Shown here: positions 17,501 to 25,306 of the stretch, in pieces | Layout of the letters: every line of letters starts with the position of its first letter | How positions within the stretch are numbered: position 1 is the stretch's first letter | From: Erythrobacter sanguineus | GTDB taxonomy: Bacteria; Pseudomonadota; Alphaproteobacteria; Sphingomonadales; Sphingomonadaceae | Assembly: GCA_945878845.1 (NCBI GenBank) | Contig: CAMCUB010000004.1 | Coordinates: forward strand, 79,444-143,443 | DNA length: 64,000 nucleotides | Reading direction: 5' to 3' | Program-made: the position numbers and the translations under genes | The notes under the pieces: model-generated | Databases searched by the model: none | The model's input: the letters and a program-made list of their open reading frames with translations, nothing else | Told to the model about the DNA's origin: nothing

Positions 17501-18098
17501 GCTGCCCGAACAGCCGCTGATCCGGGTCGAGAACCAGCAGCACATCCATTACCGCAAGGGCAGCCTTGTCATGTACCTGCTCCAGCACCGGCTGGGCGAG
17601 GATGCGGTCAACCGCGCGCTGTCGCGGCTGGTGGCGACCTACAAGTTCAAGGGCGCGCCCTATCCGCGCAGCCTCGATCTGATCGCGGAGCTGCGCAAGG
17701 AGGCCAAGACGCCCGAGGATCAGGCGCTGATTACCGACCTGTTCGAGAAGATCACGATCTATGACCTCAAGGCCAAGGAAGCGACCTCCACCAAGCGTGC
17801 CGACGGCAAGTGGGTGACGCGGATCACGGTCGAGGCGGGCAAGTTCTACGCCGACGGCAAGGGTGTCGAGACCGCGGCGAAACTCGCCGAGAGCATCGAG
17901 ATCGGCGCATTCACCGCACGGCCGGGCACGGGCGCCTTTGCGAAAGCGAATGTCCTGTCGATGCAGCGAATGCCGGTGCGCGGCGGCGGCCAGGTGATCG
18001 AGATCGTTACCGCGCAAAAGCCTGCCTTCGCCGGGGTCGATCCCTACAACTTCTACATCGACCGCGATGCGGATGACAATGTGGTGGCGGTGAATTGA
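14502..18098 (+). CDS. ABC transporter permease fused to an M1-type metallopeptidase
   Basis: The 1,198-residue protein combines an N-terminal ABC-2-like membrane half (about residues 1-590, roughly 12 hydrophobic segments in two blocks) with a C-terminal gluzincin domain. The zinc site is HELGH at residues 937-941, with Glu961 in LSETLAQY as probable third ligand. The classical GxMEN exopeptidase motif of M1 aminopeptidases is not evident. This architecture is a recognised ABC permease/M1 aminopeptidase fusion family. The peptidase half should face the periplasm. The ATPase partner lies directly upstream. Which peptide is cut or moved is unknown. Confidence 0.88.
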   Translation: MLTARLAAFEIRYQLRNPVFWVSMAIFLLMGFGLSASDNVSFGSPGAVNENSPFTVTIATALFSIFYLFVITAFVANAVVRDDVTGFGPMIRATPVGRTSFLAGRFLGGLSIAILGYLAVPAGIALGAAMPWVDPETVGPSSLGLYLWPFLVVAIPNLILSSALLFALATFTRSMLASYVGVIVLVLGYLTVPLLLGSDPSWQDPVARFEPLGTGAIGEVSRYWTSADMNTKAIPLEGNLLFNRVFVLALSALFFGVAWLRFSMTERAPSRWRQRRLAKQAAKAAKAEAVAPRALTAPVTRTFGTGHAFATFWVRLKTEVRMVTRSPGFLVLLPLGIGFVLINLAFSDTTYGTPTYPLTANVIGTVTGSMALFSIIVAVFYGGELVWRERDVKISEIIDATPVPAWAMFVPKILAIFAVLVAMALAGMLVGVLFQLAKGTGSVDPGLYLTAYVVPQSIDLLMIAILAVFFQVLSPNKYVGWGLFLVWFVLRIVMSNMGYTNILYSYNGTPSEPLSDMNGTGGFWVGAAIARIYWACFGVVMLVFAHWAWPSGTVVAVMPRLKGVAKRASLASGGIALAAIAGMVGTGLVINHNIKELNRFETSDEAEARMADFERKYLKYASLPRPVVTDVEFVIDIDPAAKRLKATGHYMLRNDSGQPITEVHVRQGDDGAKFTRLEIAGAKLASFDETHLYRIYRFATPLAPGAAVRLDFATDIWRRGFANSGAATDIVDNGTFVNNYTFAPIIGMDRNGVLQDRTARRRQGLPAEQRMAKLEDTSAQVRNYIGADWVNSKITLSTSADQTPIAPGDKISDVVKDGRRIAVFQSPAPILNFFSVQSARYAVAEEMAGPVRLSVYYDPKHDWNVPAMQKALKTSLAYYQRNFGPYQFGYARIIEFPGYSSFAQAFAGTMPYSESIGFAADVRDPETIDYVSYITAHELGHQYWAHQVIGADMQGQTLLSETLAQYSALMGMKELYGEDKIRRFLKFELDRYLGGRKGDTLPEQPLIRVENQQHIHYRKGSLVMYLLQHRLGEDAVNRALSRLVATYKFKGAPYPRSLDLIAELRKEAKTPEDQALITDLFEKITIYDLKAKEATSTKRADGKWVTRITVEAGKFYADGKGVETAAKLAESIEIGAFTARPGTGAFAKANVLSMQRMPVRGGGQVIEIVTAQKPAFAGVDPYNFYIDRDADDNVVAVN

Positions 18099-18107
18099 GA
18101 CATTGCT

Positions 18108-18127
18108 CCCCTCCCTTCGGGGAGGGG
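18108..18127. terminator. UUCG-capped hairpin between convergent genes
   Basis: CCCCTCCC pairs with GGGAGGGG around a TTCG tetraloop, a very stable C(UUCG)G fold. It sits 9 nt after the permease/peptidase stop and ahead of the converging sixA-like stop. There is no T-run, so termination is inferred from position and stability. Confidence 0.6.
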
Positions 18128-18138
18128 GGAATGCAAGC

Positions 18139-18678
18139 CTAGGCTTCCGGCCCCAGCTCCGGATCAAGGTCCCTGGGCCGCGCGAAGTGGACGAGCTCCG
18201 CGCAGTAACGCTTCAATTCGCTCCAATGCGCGATGTCGCATTCGAGCACAGCGTAGGCGGCGGTCGGGAATTTCACGACCGCTTCCTTGAACAGGGCGTT
18301 CTCCTTGCCCGGCGCGACCAGTTCGAGCAGCACGTCCTGCAAGCCCGGATTGTGCCCCGAGATGAGGATCGTCTTCGCCTCGTCGTCACCGCTGCCCGCG
18401 TGCGCCTCGATCGTCTCGACGATGGTGTCGAAGCTGGCGAGGTAGAGCCGCTGGTCATAAATCGGCTCAAGCTCGGGCAGCGCGCCCTCGAGCGTCAGCT
18501 TCACCCGCACCGCAGGGCTCGCGATCAGGCGGTCCCACTTCACCCCGTGGTCGCGGATATGCTTGCCGATCAGACCTGCGCCCTTCTTCCCGCGCGCATT
18601 CAGCCCGCGGTCGAAATCGCGCTGGGCGGTGTCGTCCCAGTCGGACTTGGCGTGGCGCAGGAGGCCGAGAATCTTCAT
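18139..18678 (-). CDS. SixA-type histidine phosphatase
   Basis: A 179-residue histidine-phosphatase-superfamily protein. The phospho-acceptor motif LLRHAKSDW is at residues 6-14 (His9), and the second catalytic His is in ILISGHNPGL. It ends with a family-typical acidic/Pro tail. E. coli SixA dephosphorylates phosphohistidine on HPt or PTS proteins; the substrate here is not known. The start codon overlaps the stop of the upstream helicase gene (ATGA), so the two are translationally coupled. Confidence 0.85.
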   Translation of the reverse strand: MKILGLLRHAKSDWDDTAQRDFDRGLNARGKKGAGLIGKHIRDHGVKWDRLIASPAVRVKLTLEGALPELEPIYDQRLYLASFDTIVETIEAHAGSGDDEAKTILISGHNPGLQDVLLELVAPGKENALFKEAVVKFPTAAYAVLECDIAHWSELKRYCAELVHFARPRDLDPELGPEA

Positions 18679-21425
18679 GGCTGCAAGGCTCCTCCGGCTG
18701 GCTCGCTCTCCTTGCCCACAACACCAGCCGCGACGCGTTGTAAAGCCTCATCGAGCGTCACGCGCAGCACGGGCGTGCCTTTGGGAAAAGCGCTGAGCAA
18801 CCGCGAGGGGAAGGCGGGGGAGAGGACGATGAAGTGGCCGCAATCATCCTTCGAGCGGATTAGCCGCCCGAAGGCCTGCGCGAGCTTGGCGCGGATGATG
18901 CGGTCGTCATGGGCCGAGCCCCCGCCCGCCAGCCGCCGCGCCTTGTGGAGGATGTCGGGGCGCGGCCAGGGGACCTGTTCCATCACCACGCATCGCAAGC
19001 TGTGGCCGGGCACGTCCACCCCATCACGCAGCGCATCGGTGCCGATCAGGCTCGCGCGCGGATCATCGCGGAAGATGTCGACGAGGGTGCCGGTGTCGAT
19101 CGGGTCGACGTGCTGGGCATAGACGGGGAGGCCGCCCCGCACGAGCCGGTCGGCAATCCGGCCGTGAACCGCGCGCAGTCGGCGGATCGCGGTGAACAGC
19201 CCGAGCACGCCGCCGCCTGACGCCTCGATGATGCGCGCATAGGCCCCGGCCAGCGCGGGCAGATCGCCCTTGGCGATGTCGGTGACGATCAGCACCTCGG
19301 CGCGGCTCGCATAGTCAAACGGGCTTTCCGCCGCCGAGAGCAGAGGCTGGGCTTCGACATGCGCCGCGCCCGAGCGCTGGATCGCGCTAGACCATTTCTC
19401 GTCGGGCGCATCGGCATCGGTGGTGCGGTCGGTCAGCGTCGCGCTGGTCAGCAGCACGCCGTGCGCTGGCTCGAGCACCACGCGGGCGAAGGGCTTCATC
19501 GGGTCGAGCCAGCGGCGGTGGATCGCGACGTCGAACTCGCGCGCGTCGGATCGGTCGACCGCGAGCCAGTCGACGAACTCGGGATCAGCCGGGCCGCCGA
19601 GCCGGTCGAGCAGCGATTCCCACGCGGCCAAGAGGTCGATCCGCCACGCCAACGCAAACCGCGCGCCTTCGATCCGCGCGCGGCCCTGCGCGTCGAGCCA
19701 ATCGGGCGGCTCGGCGAGGATCGCTTCCAGCCGCCCGCCGAGCCGGATCAAGGGCACGCGAATGCTGGCGAGGGCCTCGGAAGCCGCTCCCGCCGCCTCG
19801 ATCACTTCGCCCGGCAGGCCCTCAGCCTCGGTCTCGATCCCGTAGCCCGCCTCCTGCCCGCCGCTCTCGTCGCGGGCATAGGTCGCGGTGCGCACGGCCG
19901 CGAGCAGGGCTTCCAATGGCCCGAAGGGGCTATTCTCGGCGAGGCGTTGCAGCCAGCCGTCGGAGGGGAGCAGTTGCCCTGCTTTGCACGCCGCGGTGAT
20001 GGCCTCCGCGCCCGCATCGTCATAGCTGGCGATGTCGGCAAGCCGCGCCGAAAGCCCCCGCCGCCGCCCGCGCGCCTCGCGTTCCGGCCCCATGATCCAG
20101 CGGCGCAGTTCGATGGTTTCCTGCCCGCTCAGGGTGGCAGCAAAGGTGCTGTCGGCGGCATCGAAGACATGGTGCCCTTCGTCGAAGATCAGCCGCGTCG
20201 GGCGCTGGTTGGGGTCGCGGGCGCGCGCCGCGTTGACCATCACCAGCGCGTGATTGGCGATCACCAGATCGGCCTGCGCGCTATCCCGCGCGGCGCGCTC
20301 GATGAAGCATTTGCGGTAGTGCGGGCAGCCGGCATAGATGCACTCGCCGCGCTGGTCGGTGAGCGCCGCGATCCCGCGCTTCCTAAACAGCGTGCCGAGC
20401 CACCCCGGCAGATCGCCGCCCACCATGTCCCCGTCACGGGTAAAGGCCCCCCAGCGCGCGACCAGCTGCGCGAGGATGGCAGGCCGCCCTGCGAACCCGC
20501 CTTGCAGCGCGTCCTCGAGATTGAGGAGGCAGAGGTAATTCTCGCGCCCCTTCCTCACCACCACCGGCGGCGAGCCGTCGGCGCGCTTGACCGGCCAGGC
20601 CCGGCGGCTTTCGGCGCGCAATTGGCGTTGCAGGTTCTTGGTGAAGGTCGAGACCCACACCGTCCCGCCGCTGAGGCCCGCCCAGACCGAGGCGGGCGCG
20701 AGATAGCCCAAAGTCTTGCCGATCCCCGTCCCGGCCTGCGCCAGCGCGAGATGCGGTCTGCCGGGAGCCGAGCGCGGGGCGAAGATTCGGGCGACATCCT
20801 GCGCATAGGCGCGCTGGCCCTCGCGTTGTTCGGCGCCCTCGCCGGTCAGGCGCGCCAGCTGCGCCTGCACCGCCTCGGCGGAAAGTTCGACCTGCCGCGG
20901 GGCAGGGCGCTCGCCGGTCTCGTCCCATTCGGGCAGCTTGGCGAACAGCCAGCGCTCGGCCTTTTCGGGCTTGGCGATGTGCGGCCGCAGCACCTGCGCC
21001 CAGGGCCAGCGCAGGCGCTCCAGCGATTGCACCGCGCTCCACGCCCCCTCGCGCTCGAACCATTCGGGGTCCTGACACGCAGCCACCAAGGCGCCTGCCG
21101 CGCGCTGGAGCATCTCGGGCACTGCGGCGTCGTTCTCGGGCACGGGAAGCACCAAGGCCTCGGCAAGGCCGCGCGGGGTCGGCACGCAGAAGCGCGCGGG
21201 GTGGATGAAGGCGAAAGCCTCGAGCAGATCGAGCCCCGAGAGGTCGGGATAGCCCAGCCGGCTTGCCACCAGCGGCGCGTTGAGCAGCAGCACCGGGGTA
21301 TCGGCGGCGGCCATGATCGCATCGCCCTTGGACACGGCCTGCGTCGCGCCGCTTGCAGGCCGCAGCCAATGCCCGCCGTGGCTGGCGTGCAATGCAGGCA
21401 AGGGGAGCGGATCGGGGAGAGTCAC
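18675..21425 (-). CDS. ATP-dependent DNA helicase, DinG/XPD-like with Fe-S cysteines
   Basis: This is a superfamily 2 helicase of 916 residues. It has Walker A AQAGTGIGKT, the DEGH box in LIFDEGHHVFD, and four cysteines arranged as C (YLCLLNLED) then C-x4-C-x5-C (RGECIYAGCPHYRKC), typical of the XPD/DinG 4Fe-4S domain. A GTG start is used. The next in-frame ATG, 37 codons on, would cut a conserved-looking N-terminus (PVLLLNAPLVASRLGYPDLSG region). These enzymes unwind damaged or structured DNA with 5'-3' polarity. The gene overlaps the SixA-like phosphatase gene downstream. Confidence 0.88.
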   Translation of the reverse strand: MTLPDPLPLPALHASHGGHWLRPASGATQAVSKGDAIMAAADTPVLLLNAPLVASRLGYPDLSGLDLLEAFAFIHPARFCVPTPRGLAEALVLPVPENDAAVPEMLQRAAGALVAACQDPEWFEREGAWSAVQSLERLRWPWAQVLRPHIAKPEKAERWLFAKLPEWDETGERPAPRQVELSAEAVQAQLARLTGEGAEQREGQRAYAQDVARIFAPRSAPGRPHLALAQAGTGIGKTLGYLAPASVWAGLSGGTVWVSTFTKNLQRQLRAESRRAWPVKRADGSPPVVVRKGRENYLCLLNLEDALQGGFAGRPAILAQLVARWGAFTRDGDMVGGDLPGWLGTLFRKRGIAALTDQRGECIYAGCPHYRKCFIERAARDSAQADLVIANHALVMVNAARARDPNQRPTRLIFDEGHHVFDAADSTFAATLSGQETIELRRWIMGPEREARGRRRGLSARLADIASYDDAGAEAITAACKAGQLLPSDGWLQRLAENSPFGPLEALLAAVRTATYARDESGGQEAGYGIETEAEGLPGEVIEAAGAASEALASIRVPLIRLGGRLEAILAEPPDWLDAQGRARIEGARFALAWRIDLLAAWESLLDRLGGPADPEFVDWLAVDRSDAREFDVAIHRRWLDPMKPFARVVLEPAHGVLLTSATLTDRTTDADAPDEKWSSAIQRSGAAHVEAQPLLSAAESPFDYASRAEVLIVTDIAKGDLPALAGAYARIIEASGGGVLGLFTAIRRLRAVHGRIADRLVRGGLPVYAQHVDPIDTGTLVDIFRDDPRASLIGTDALRDGVDVPGHSLRCVVMEQVPWPRPDILHKARRLAGGGSAHDDRIIRAKLAQAFGRLIRSKDDCGHFIVLSPAFPSRLLSAFPKGTPVLRVTLDEALQRVAAGVVGKESEPAGGALQP

Positions 21426-21606
21426 CTGCGCTTAGATGGGGGAGGGCTGCGGCGATGTAAACGCCGCGCGCTGCCGCTTTGCCCCGCCGGCTGTCCTACA
21501 GCGGTCCGATGGCGTAGAAGAGCGCCATGCTGCAACGGCAACCCTTCATTCAGCGCCGCGATTTCCTGTCCGTCCGCCTGCAAAATGCGCCTTTAAAATT
21601 CTGTTT

Positions 21607-21612
21607 TATAAT
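21607..21612 (+). promoter_or_regulatory. Candidate -10 element (TATAAT) upstream of lysS
   Basis: A perfect TATAAT lies in an AT-rich patch about 107 nt before the LysRS start. No convincing -35 hexamer is visible at the right distance, so this is only a candidate promoter. It would give a leader of about 100 nt that contains the inverted repeat at 21625-21668. Confidence 0.4.
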
Positions 21613-21624
21613 CTGAAAACGCCA

Positions 21625-21668
21625 TGTTGGGAAAGTGACGCGCTGTCATCTTTGTCATCTTCCCAACA
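21625..21668 (+). repeat. 9-bp inverted repeat in the lysS leader
   Basis: TGTTGGGAA and TTCCCAACA are perfect complements separated by 26 nt. Inside the loop are a smaller TGAC/GTCA dyad and a direct repeat of TGTCATCT/TTGTCATCT. It lies between the candidate -10 and the LysRS start codon and could form a leader RNA structure. No T-run follows, and no known riboswitch was recognised. Confidence 0.5.
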
Positions 21669-21718
21669 GCCATTCTACGCTTGCAAGCCGCCTTGCGCCC
21701 CGTAAAAGCCGCCACACC

Positions 21719-23332
21719 ATGACGATAACCCAAGACGCCCTCATCGCCGCAGCGACCAATTCCAAGGCCTGGCCTTTTCAGGAGGCGCAGCGCCTCGCCA
21801 AGCGGCTTCCTGACGGCAAGCCCGGCGGCGTGCTGTTCGAGACCGGCTACGGCCCCTCAGGGCTCCCGCATATCGGAACCTTTCAGGAAGTGCTGCGCAC
21901 CACGCTGGTGCGCCGCGCCTACGAGACGCTGACCGGTCAGCCGACCCGGCTGGTGGCGTTCAGCGACGACATGGATGGGCTGCGCAAGGTGCCCGACAAT
22001 GTGCCGAACAAGGCGCTGCTCGACGCGAACCTTGGCAAGCCCCTGTCGCGCATCCCCGATCCTTTCGAAAAGTTCGAAAGCTTCGCTGCGCACAACAATG
22101 CGATGCTGCGCGATTTTCTGGATCGCTTCGGGTTCGAGTACGAATTCGTCAGTTCCTCGGACTGCTACAATGGCGGCAAGTTCGACGATGCGCTGCGCGG
22201 GGTCCTGACGAATTTTCAGGCGATCCTCGACATCATGCTGCCGACCCTCGGAGAGGAGCGCCGCAAGACCTACTCGCCCGTCATGCCTATCTCGCCGACC
22301 ACGGGCGCGGTGTTGCAGGTGCCGATCGAGGTGGTCGATGCGGCGGCGGGCATCATCCGGTTCACCGACGAGGACGGCGCGGTCGTCGAGCAGTCGGCGC
22401 TGGGCGGCATGGCCAAGTGCCAGTGGAAGGTCGACTGGGCGATGCGCTGGGTGGGGCTCGGCGTCGATTACGAGATGTACGGCAAGGACCTGACCGATTC
22501 CGGCATCCAGTCGGGCAAGATCGCCCGCGTCCTCGGCGGGCAAAAGCCCGAGGGGCTGATCTACGAGCTGTTCCTTGATGCCAAGGGCGAGAAGATTTCT
22601 AAGTCCAAGGGCAATGGCCTGTCGATCGAGGAGTGGCTGCAATATGGCAGCCCCGAGAGCCTGGGCCTCTACATCTTCGCCAATCCCAAGAGCGCCAAGC
22701 AATTGCACGCCGGGGTGATCCCCAAGGCGGTCGACGATTATTGGCAGTTCCGCGCCGCCATTCCGGGGCAGGACGCCGAAAAGCGGCTGGGCAATCCGGT
22801 GTGGAATCTGCTGCGTGCTAACGAGCGCCACGAAGGGGCCGAAGCCCCGGGTGAGGGCGATACGTTGGCGGTGCCGTTCAGCCTGCTCTTGAACCTCGTG
22901 GGCGTGCTCGGCGCGGGCGCGACGCGCGAGGCGGTGTGGTCGTACCTCGGCAATTACGTCGCGGATGCGGACCCGGCCAAGCACCCCGCGCTCGATGCGC
23001 TGGTGGGCCGGGCGCTCGCCTATAACCGCGATTTTGTTGCCCCGACGCTCGAGAAGCGCGCGCCTGCGGGCGGCGAGGTTGGGGCCTTGCAGGCGCTTGA
23101 TGCCGCGCTCGAAATGGCCGACCCTGCGACCAGCGCCGAGGACCTCCAGACCATCGTCTACGAGATCGGCAAGATCGAGGAGTTCGGGTTCGAGAGCCTT
23201 CGGGACTGGTTCAAGGCGCTCTACGAAACCCTGCTTGGCAGTGAGCAGGGTCCGCGCATGGGCAGCTTCATCGCGCTCTACGGCATTGCGCCCACCCGCG
23301 CGCTGATCGCGGAGGCGCTGGCCAAGGCATGA
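21719..23332 (+). CDS. lysS: Lysyl-tRNA synthetase, class I
   Basis: The enzyme charges tRNA-Lys with lysine. It is the class I (Rossmann-fold) form common in archaea and alphaproteobacteria, not the usual class II bacterial enzyme. The 537-residue protein has the HIGH-type motif GLPHIGTF near residue 43 and the KMSKS-type motif KISKSKGNG in the middle. The ATG before TITQDALIAAATNSKAWPF is chosen; an upstream extension of 28 codons has no domain support. The DUF1003 gene follows after 7 nt. Confidence 0.95.
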   Translation: MTITQDALIAAATNSKAWPFQEAQRLAKRLPDGKPGGVLFETGYGPSGLPHIGTFQEVLRTTLVRRAYETLTGQPTRLVAFSDDMDGLRKVPDNVPNKALLDANLGKPLSRIPDPFEKFESFAAHNNAMLRDFLDRFGFEYEFVSSSDCYNGGKFDDALRGVLTNFQAILDIMLPTLGEERRKTYSPVMPISPTTGAVLQVPIEVVDAAAGIIRFTDEDGAVVEQSALGGMAKCQWKVDWAMRWVGLGVDYEMYGKDLTDSGIQSGKIARVLGGQKPEGLIYELFLDAKGEKISKSKGNGLSIEEWLQYGSPESLGLYIFANPKSAKQLHAGVIPKAVDDYWQFRAAIPGQDAEKRLGNPVWNLLRANERHEGAEAPGEGDTLAVPFSLLLNLVGVLGAGATREAVWSYLGNYVADADPAKHPALDALVGRALAYNRDFVAPTLEKRAPAGGEVGALQALDAALEMADPATSAEDLQTIVYEIGKIEEFGFESLRDWFKALYETLLGSEQGPRMGSFIALYGIAPTRALIAEALAKA

Positions 23333-23339
23333 CCCGTCT

Positions 23340-23876
23340 ATGACCCGCCGCGACGCCGATCCGCACAAGCTTGCCCGCGAGTTGCTGGGCCGGGATTACG
23401 ACGATCTGGCGGCGGACGAGCAGCGGGTGTTGAAGCATGTCGCGGCGGGCAGCTTCACCGGGCGCGATGCCGATGAACTGGCGCAGGCGCACGCCACCTT
23501 TGGCGACCGGCTCGCCGATCGGGTCGCGGCAGTGGGGGGAAGCTGGGGCTTCATCATCGCCTTCGGCGTGGTGCTGGTGGTGTGGGCGGCGCTCAATAGC
23601 GGGGTGATCCAGGCGTTGGGCTTCAGGCCCTTCGATCCCTATCCCTTCATCTTCCTCAACCTGATGCTCTCGATGCTGGCGGCGGTGCAGGCGCCGGTGA
23701 TCCTGATGAGCCAGAACCGTCAGGCGATGAAGGACCGCATCACCGCGCGCCATGATTACGAGGTCAATCTGCGCACCCAGCTCGAAATCCTGCGCCTCGC
23801 GCGCCGGGTCGAGGCGCTGGCGGCGGATGTGCGGGCAATCGCGAAGAAGGAGGCCGGGCCGGGTGGGGACGGATAG
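23340..23876 (+). CDS. DUF1003 membrane protein
   Basis: A 178-residue protein whose core matches the DUF1003 pattern: a soluble N-terminal helix region, two membrane helices (about residues 68-88 and 101-122), the FDPYPFIFLNLMLS signature between them, then QNRQAMKDRITARHDYEVN. A C-terminal coiled stretch follows. Function of the family is unknown. It starts 7 nt after lysS and is probably co-transcribed with it. Confidence 0.85.
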   Translation: MTRRDADPHKLARELLGRDYDDLAADEQRVLKHVAAGSFTGRDADELAQAHATFGDRLADRVAAVGGSWGFIIAFGVVLVVWAALNSGVIQALGFRPFDPYPFIFLNLMLSMLAAVQAPVILMSQNRQAMKDRITARHDYEVNLRTQLEILRLARRVEALAADVRAIAKKEAGPGGDG

Positions 23877-23883
23877 CCCGCCC

Positions 23884-24564
23884 TCAACGCCATCTGCGGG
23901 TGCGGTACCACTTGGTGATGATGTATTTCGCCCCCGCCTCAACCGGGGTTCCGGCATGGAGCGTCGCCTCGTTGGGGCGGCCGTCAGGCAGCGCATTGTT
24001 CCAAAGCAACAGCACGCCCGGGGTGGGAGCGAAATTGATGCCGAGCAGGGTGAAGGCGGTCGCGCCGCCTGCCTCGACCGGGTTGAGATAGGCCATCGTC
24101 GTCCAGCTGCGCTGCCCGCCGCGCGCCTCTTCGCTCGGCCAGTAGCTTTCGGAGGTGTAGAACCAGTCGTTGTGCGGTTTGAATTCCTGCCCCGGCAGAT
24201 AGCGCTGGCCCTGGATCGGCTCGCCGAAGCTCTTGGGCACGCCCAGCACCGCATCGATCCGCGCCGAGATGCCGGCGACGAGGGCATCATAGGGGTCAAG
24301 ATCGCTCGAGAAGGAGGTGCGAAACCCGCTCGCATAGTCGAGCTCGTGCAGCGCCGAGGGCTTGGCGATCTGGTCGATCATGGCGGTGAGGCGGCCGCAT
24401 TCCTCGCCCGACAGGAACCCGCCGATGGCATAGAGCTCGATCCGCTCGTCGGGCACGCGGTAGATCCCCGGCATTGCCCCCAGCCGCGCGCGCACCGCGG
24501 TGCCGAGCCGGGCGAGGGCGTTCTGGTCGGGCGCAGGGGCGGGGGAGGGCGTGGGCGCGGTCAT
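23884..24564 (-). CDS. 2OG-Fe(II) dioxygenase, prolyl 4-hydroxylase-like
   Basis: This 226-residue protein belongs to the prolyl 4-hydroxylase alpha-subunit-type dioxygenases. The iron ligands are HxD in KPHNDWF and a distal His in LHAGTPV; the 2-oxoglutarate Lys is in KYIITKWYR. A Pro/Ala-rich N-terminal lead precedes the domain. Bacterial relatives hydroxylate proline in proteins such as EF-Tu or short peptides, but the substrate here is not evident. It converges on the DUF1003 gene with only 7 nt between stops. Confidence 0.85.
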   Translation of the reverse strand: MTAPTPSPAPAPDQNALARLGTAVRARLGAMPGIYRVPDERIELYAIGGFLSGEECGRLTAMIDQIAKPSALHELDYASGFRTSFSSDLDPYDALVAGISARIDAVLGVPKSFGEPIQGQRYLPGQEFKPHNDWFYTSESYWPSEEARGGQRSWTTMAYLNPVEAGGATAFTLLGINFAPTPGVLLLWNNALPDGRPNEATLHAGTPVEAGAKYIITKWYRTRRWR

Positions 24565-24686
24565 CGTCGGGCGAACCTAGCAAGCCTGCGCGCGCCGGTG
24601 CAAGCGGCAGGCGCGCGCGTGCCCCTTGTGACCCTGCCCCAGCCTGTTATGCAGGCCGCTGCGGGGGTGCTTTGGAGGGATAGACC

Positions 24687-25244
24687 ATGAACCTCGACGC
24701 CAAGACCAAATATTCGGGCCTCGCCATGCTGCTGCACTGGCTGATCGCGGTGCTGGTGATCGTGCAGTGGCAGGTCGCCGTCGCCGCTGAGGCCACGCCC
24801 GACAAGGAGGCCGCGGGCCAGATCATGGGCAATCACTTCGCCTTCGGCGTGGTGATCTTCATCCTGGTCGCGCTGCGGCTGGTGTGGCGCCTGATCAGCC
24901 CGCCGCCCCCGACCGTATCTGGCCACGGGCCGTGGGAGCGGCTGCTCGCGCGGGTCGTCCACCTGACCTTCTACGCGCTGCTGCTGGTCATGCCCATCGC
25001 CGGGTGGATCGCGCTCTCGACCTTCGGGGAGACCATCAGCGTCTGGGGCCTGTTCAGCCTGCCCCCGCTGCCGGTGCCGCAGAACCCCACGCTTGGCGAG
25101 ACCATCTTCGAGCTTCACGGGGCCGCGGGCATCGCGCTGCTGGTATTGGCCGGGCTCCATGCGCTCGCCGCGCTTAAGCACGCATTCATCGACAAGGACG
25201 GCACGCTCTACCGCATGCTGCCCTTCGGCACGGCGCGGAGCTGA
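24687..25244 (+). CDS. Cytochrome b561 family protein
   Basis: A 185-residue inner-membrane protein with four hydrophobic helices. Histidines sit where di-heme b561 proteins carry them: LLHWLIAV in helix 1, NHFAFG at the helix 2 entry, VVHLTFY in helix 3, and the ELHGAAG and LHALAAL pair in helix 4. It probably moves electrons between quinol and a periplasmic acceptor. Some relatives (CybB) act as superoxide:quinone oxidoreductases. A terminator hairpin follows. Confidence 0.88.
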   Translation: MNLDAKTKYSGLAMLLHWLIAVLVIVQWQVAVAAEATPDKEAAGQIMGNHFAFGVVIFILVALRLVWRLISPPPPTVSGHGPWERLLARVVHLTFYALLLVMPIAGWIALSTFGETISVWGLFSLPPLPVPQNPTLGETIFELHGAAGIALLVLAGLHALAALKHAFIDKDGTLYRMLPFGTARS

Positions 25245-25258
25245 ACGGACCACGAGAA

Positions 25259-25295
25259 AGCCCCGTCGGATCGCTCCGGCGGGGCTGTCCCTTTT
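25259..25295. terminator. 12-bp stem terminator after the b561 gene
   Basis: AGCCCCGTCGGA pairs with TCCGGCGGGGCT (one G-U wobble) around TCGC, and is followed by GTCCCTTTTC on the + strand. It lies 14 nt after the b561 stop and in front of the converging RcnB-like gene. Confidence 0.75.
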
Positions 25296-25306
25296 CTGGC
25301 GAAGAC

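Noticed and set aside
14106..18167. A 1,353-codon open frame on the minus strand opposite the ABC permease/peptidase
   Set aside because: It is an antisense shadow created by high GC content: the product is His/Arg/Gly-rich without domains, while the + strand frame has clear ABC and peptidase motifs.
21625..21668. T-box or lysine riboswitch upstream of lysS
   Set aside because: No T-box core or lysine riboswitch architecture is visible; only an inverted repeat can be supported.
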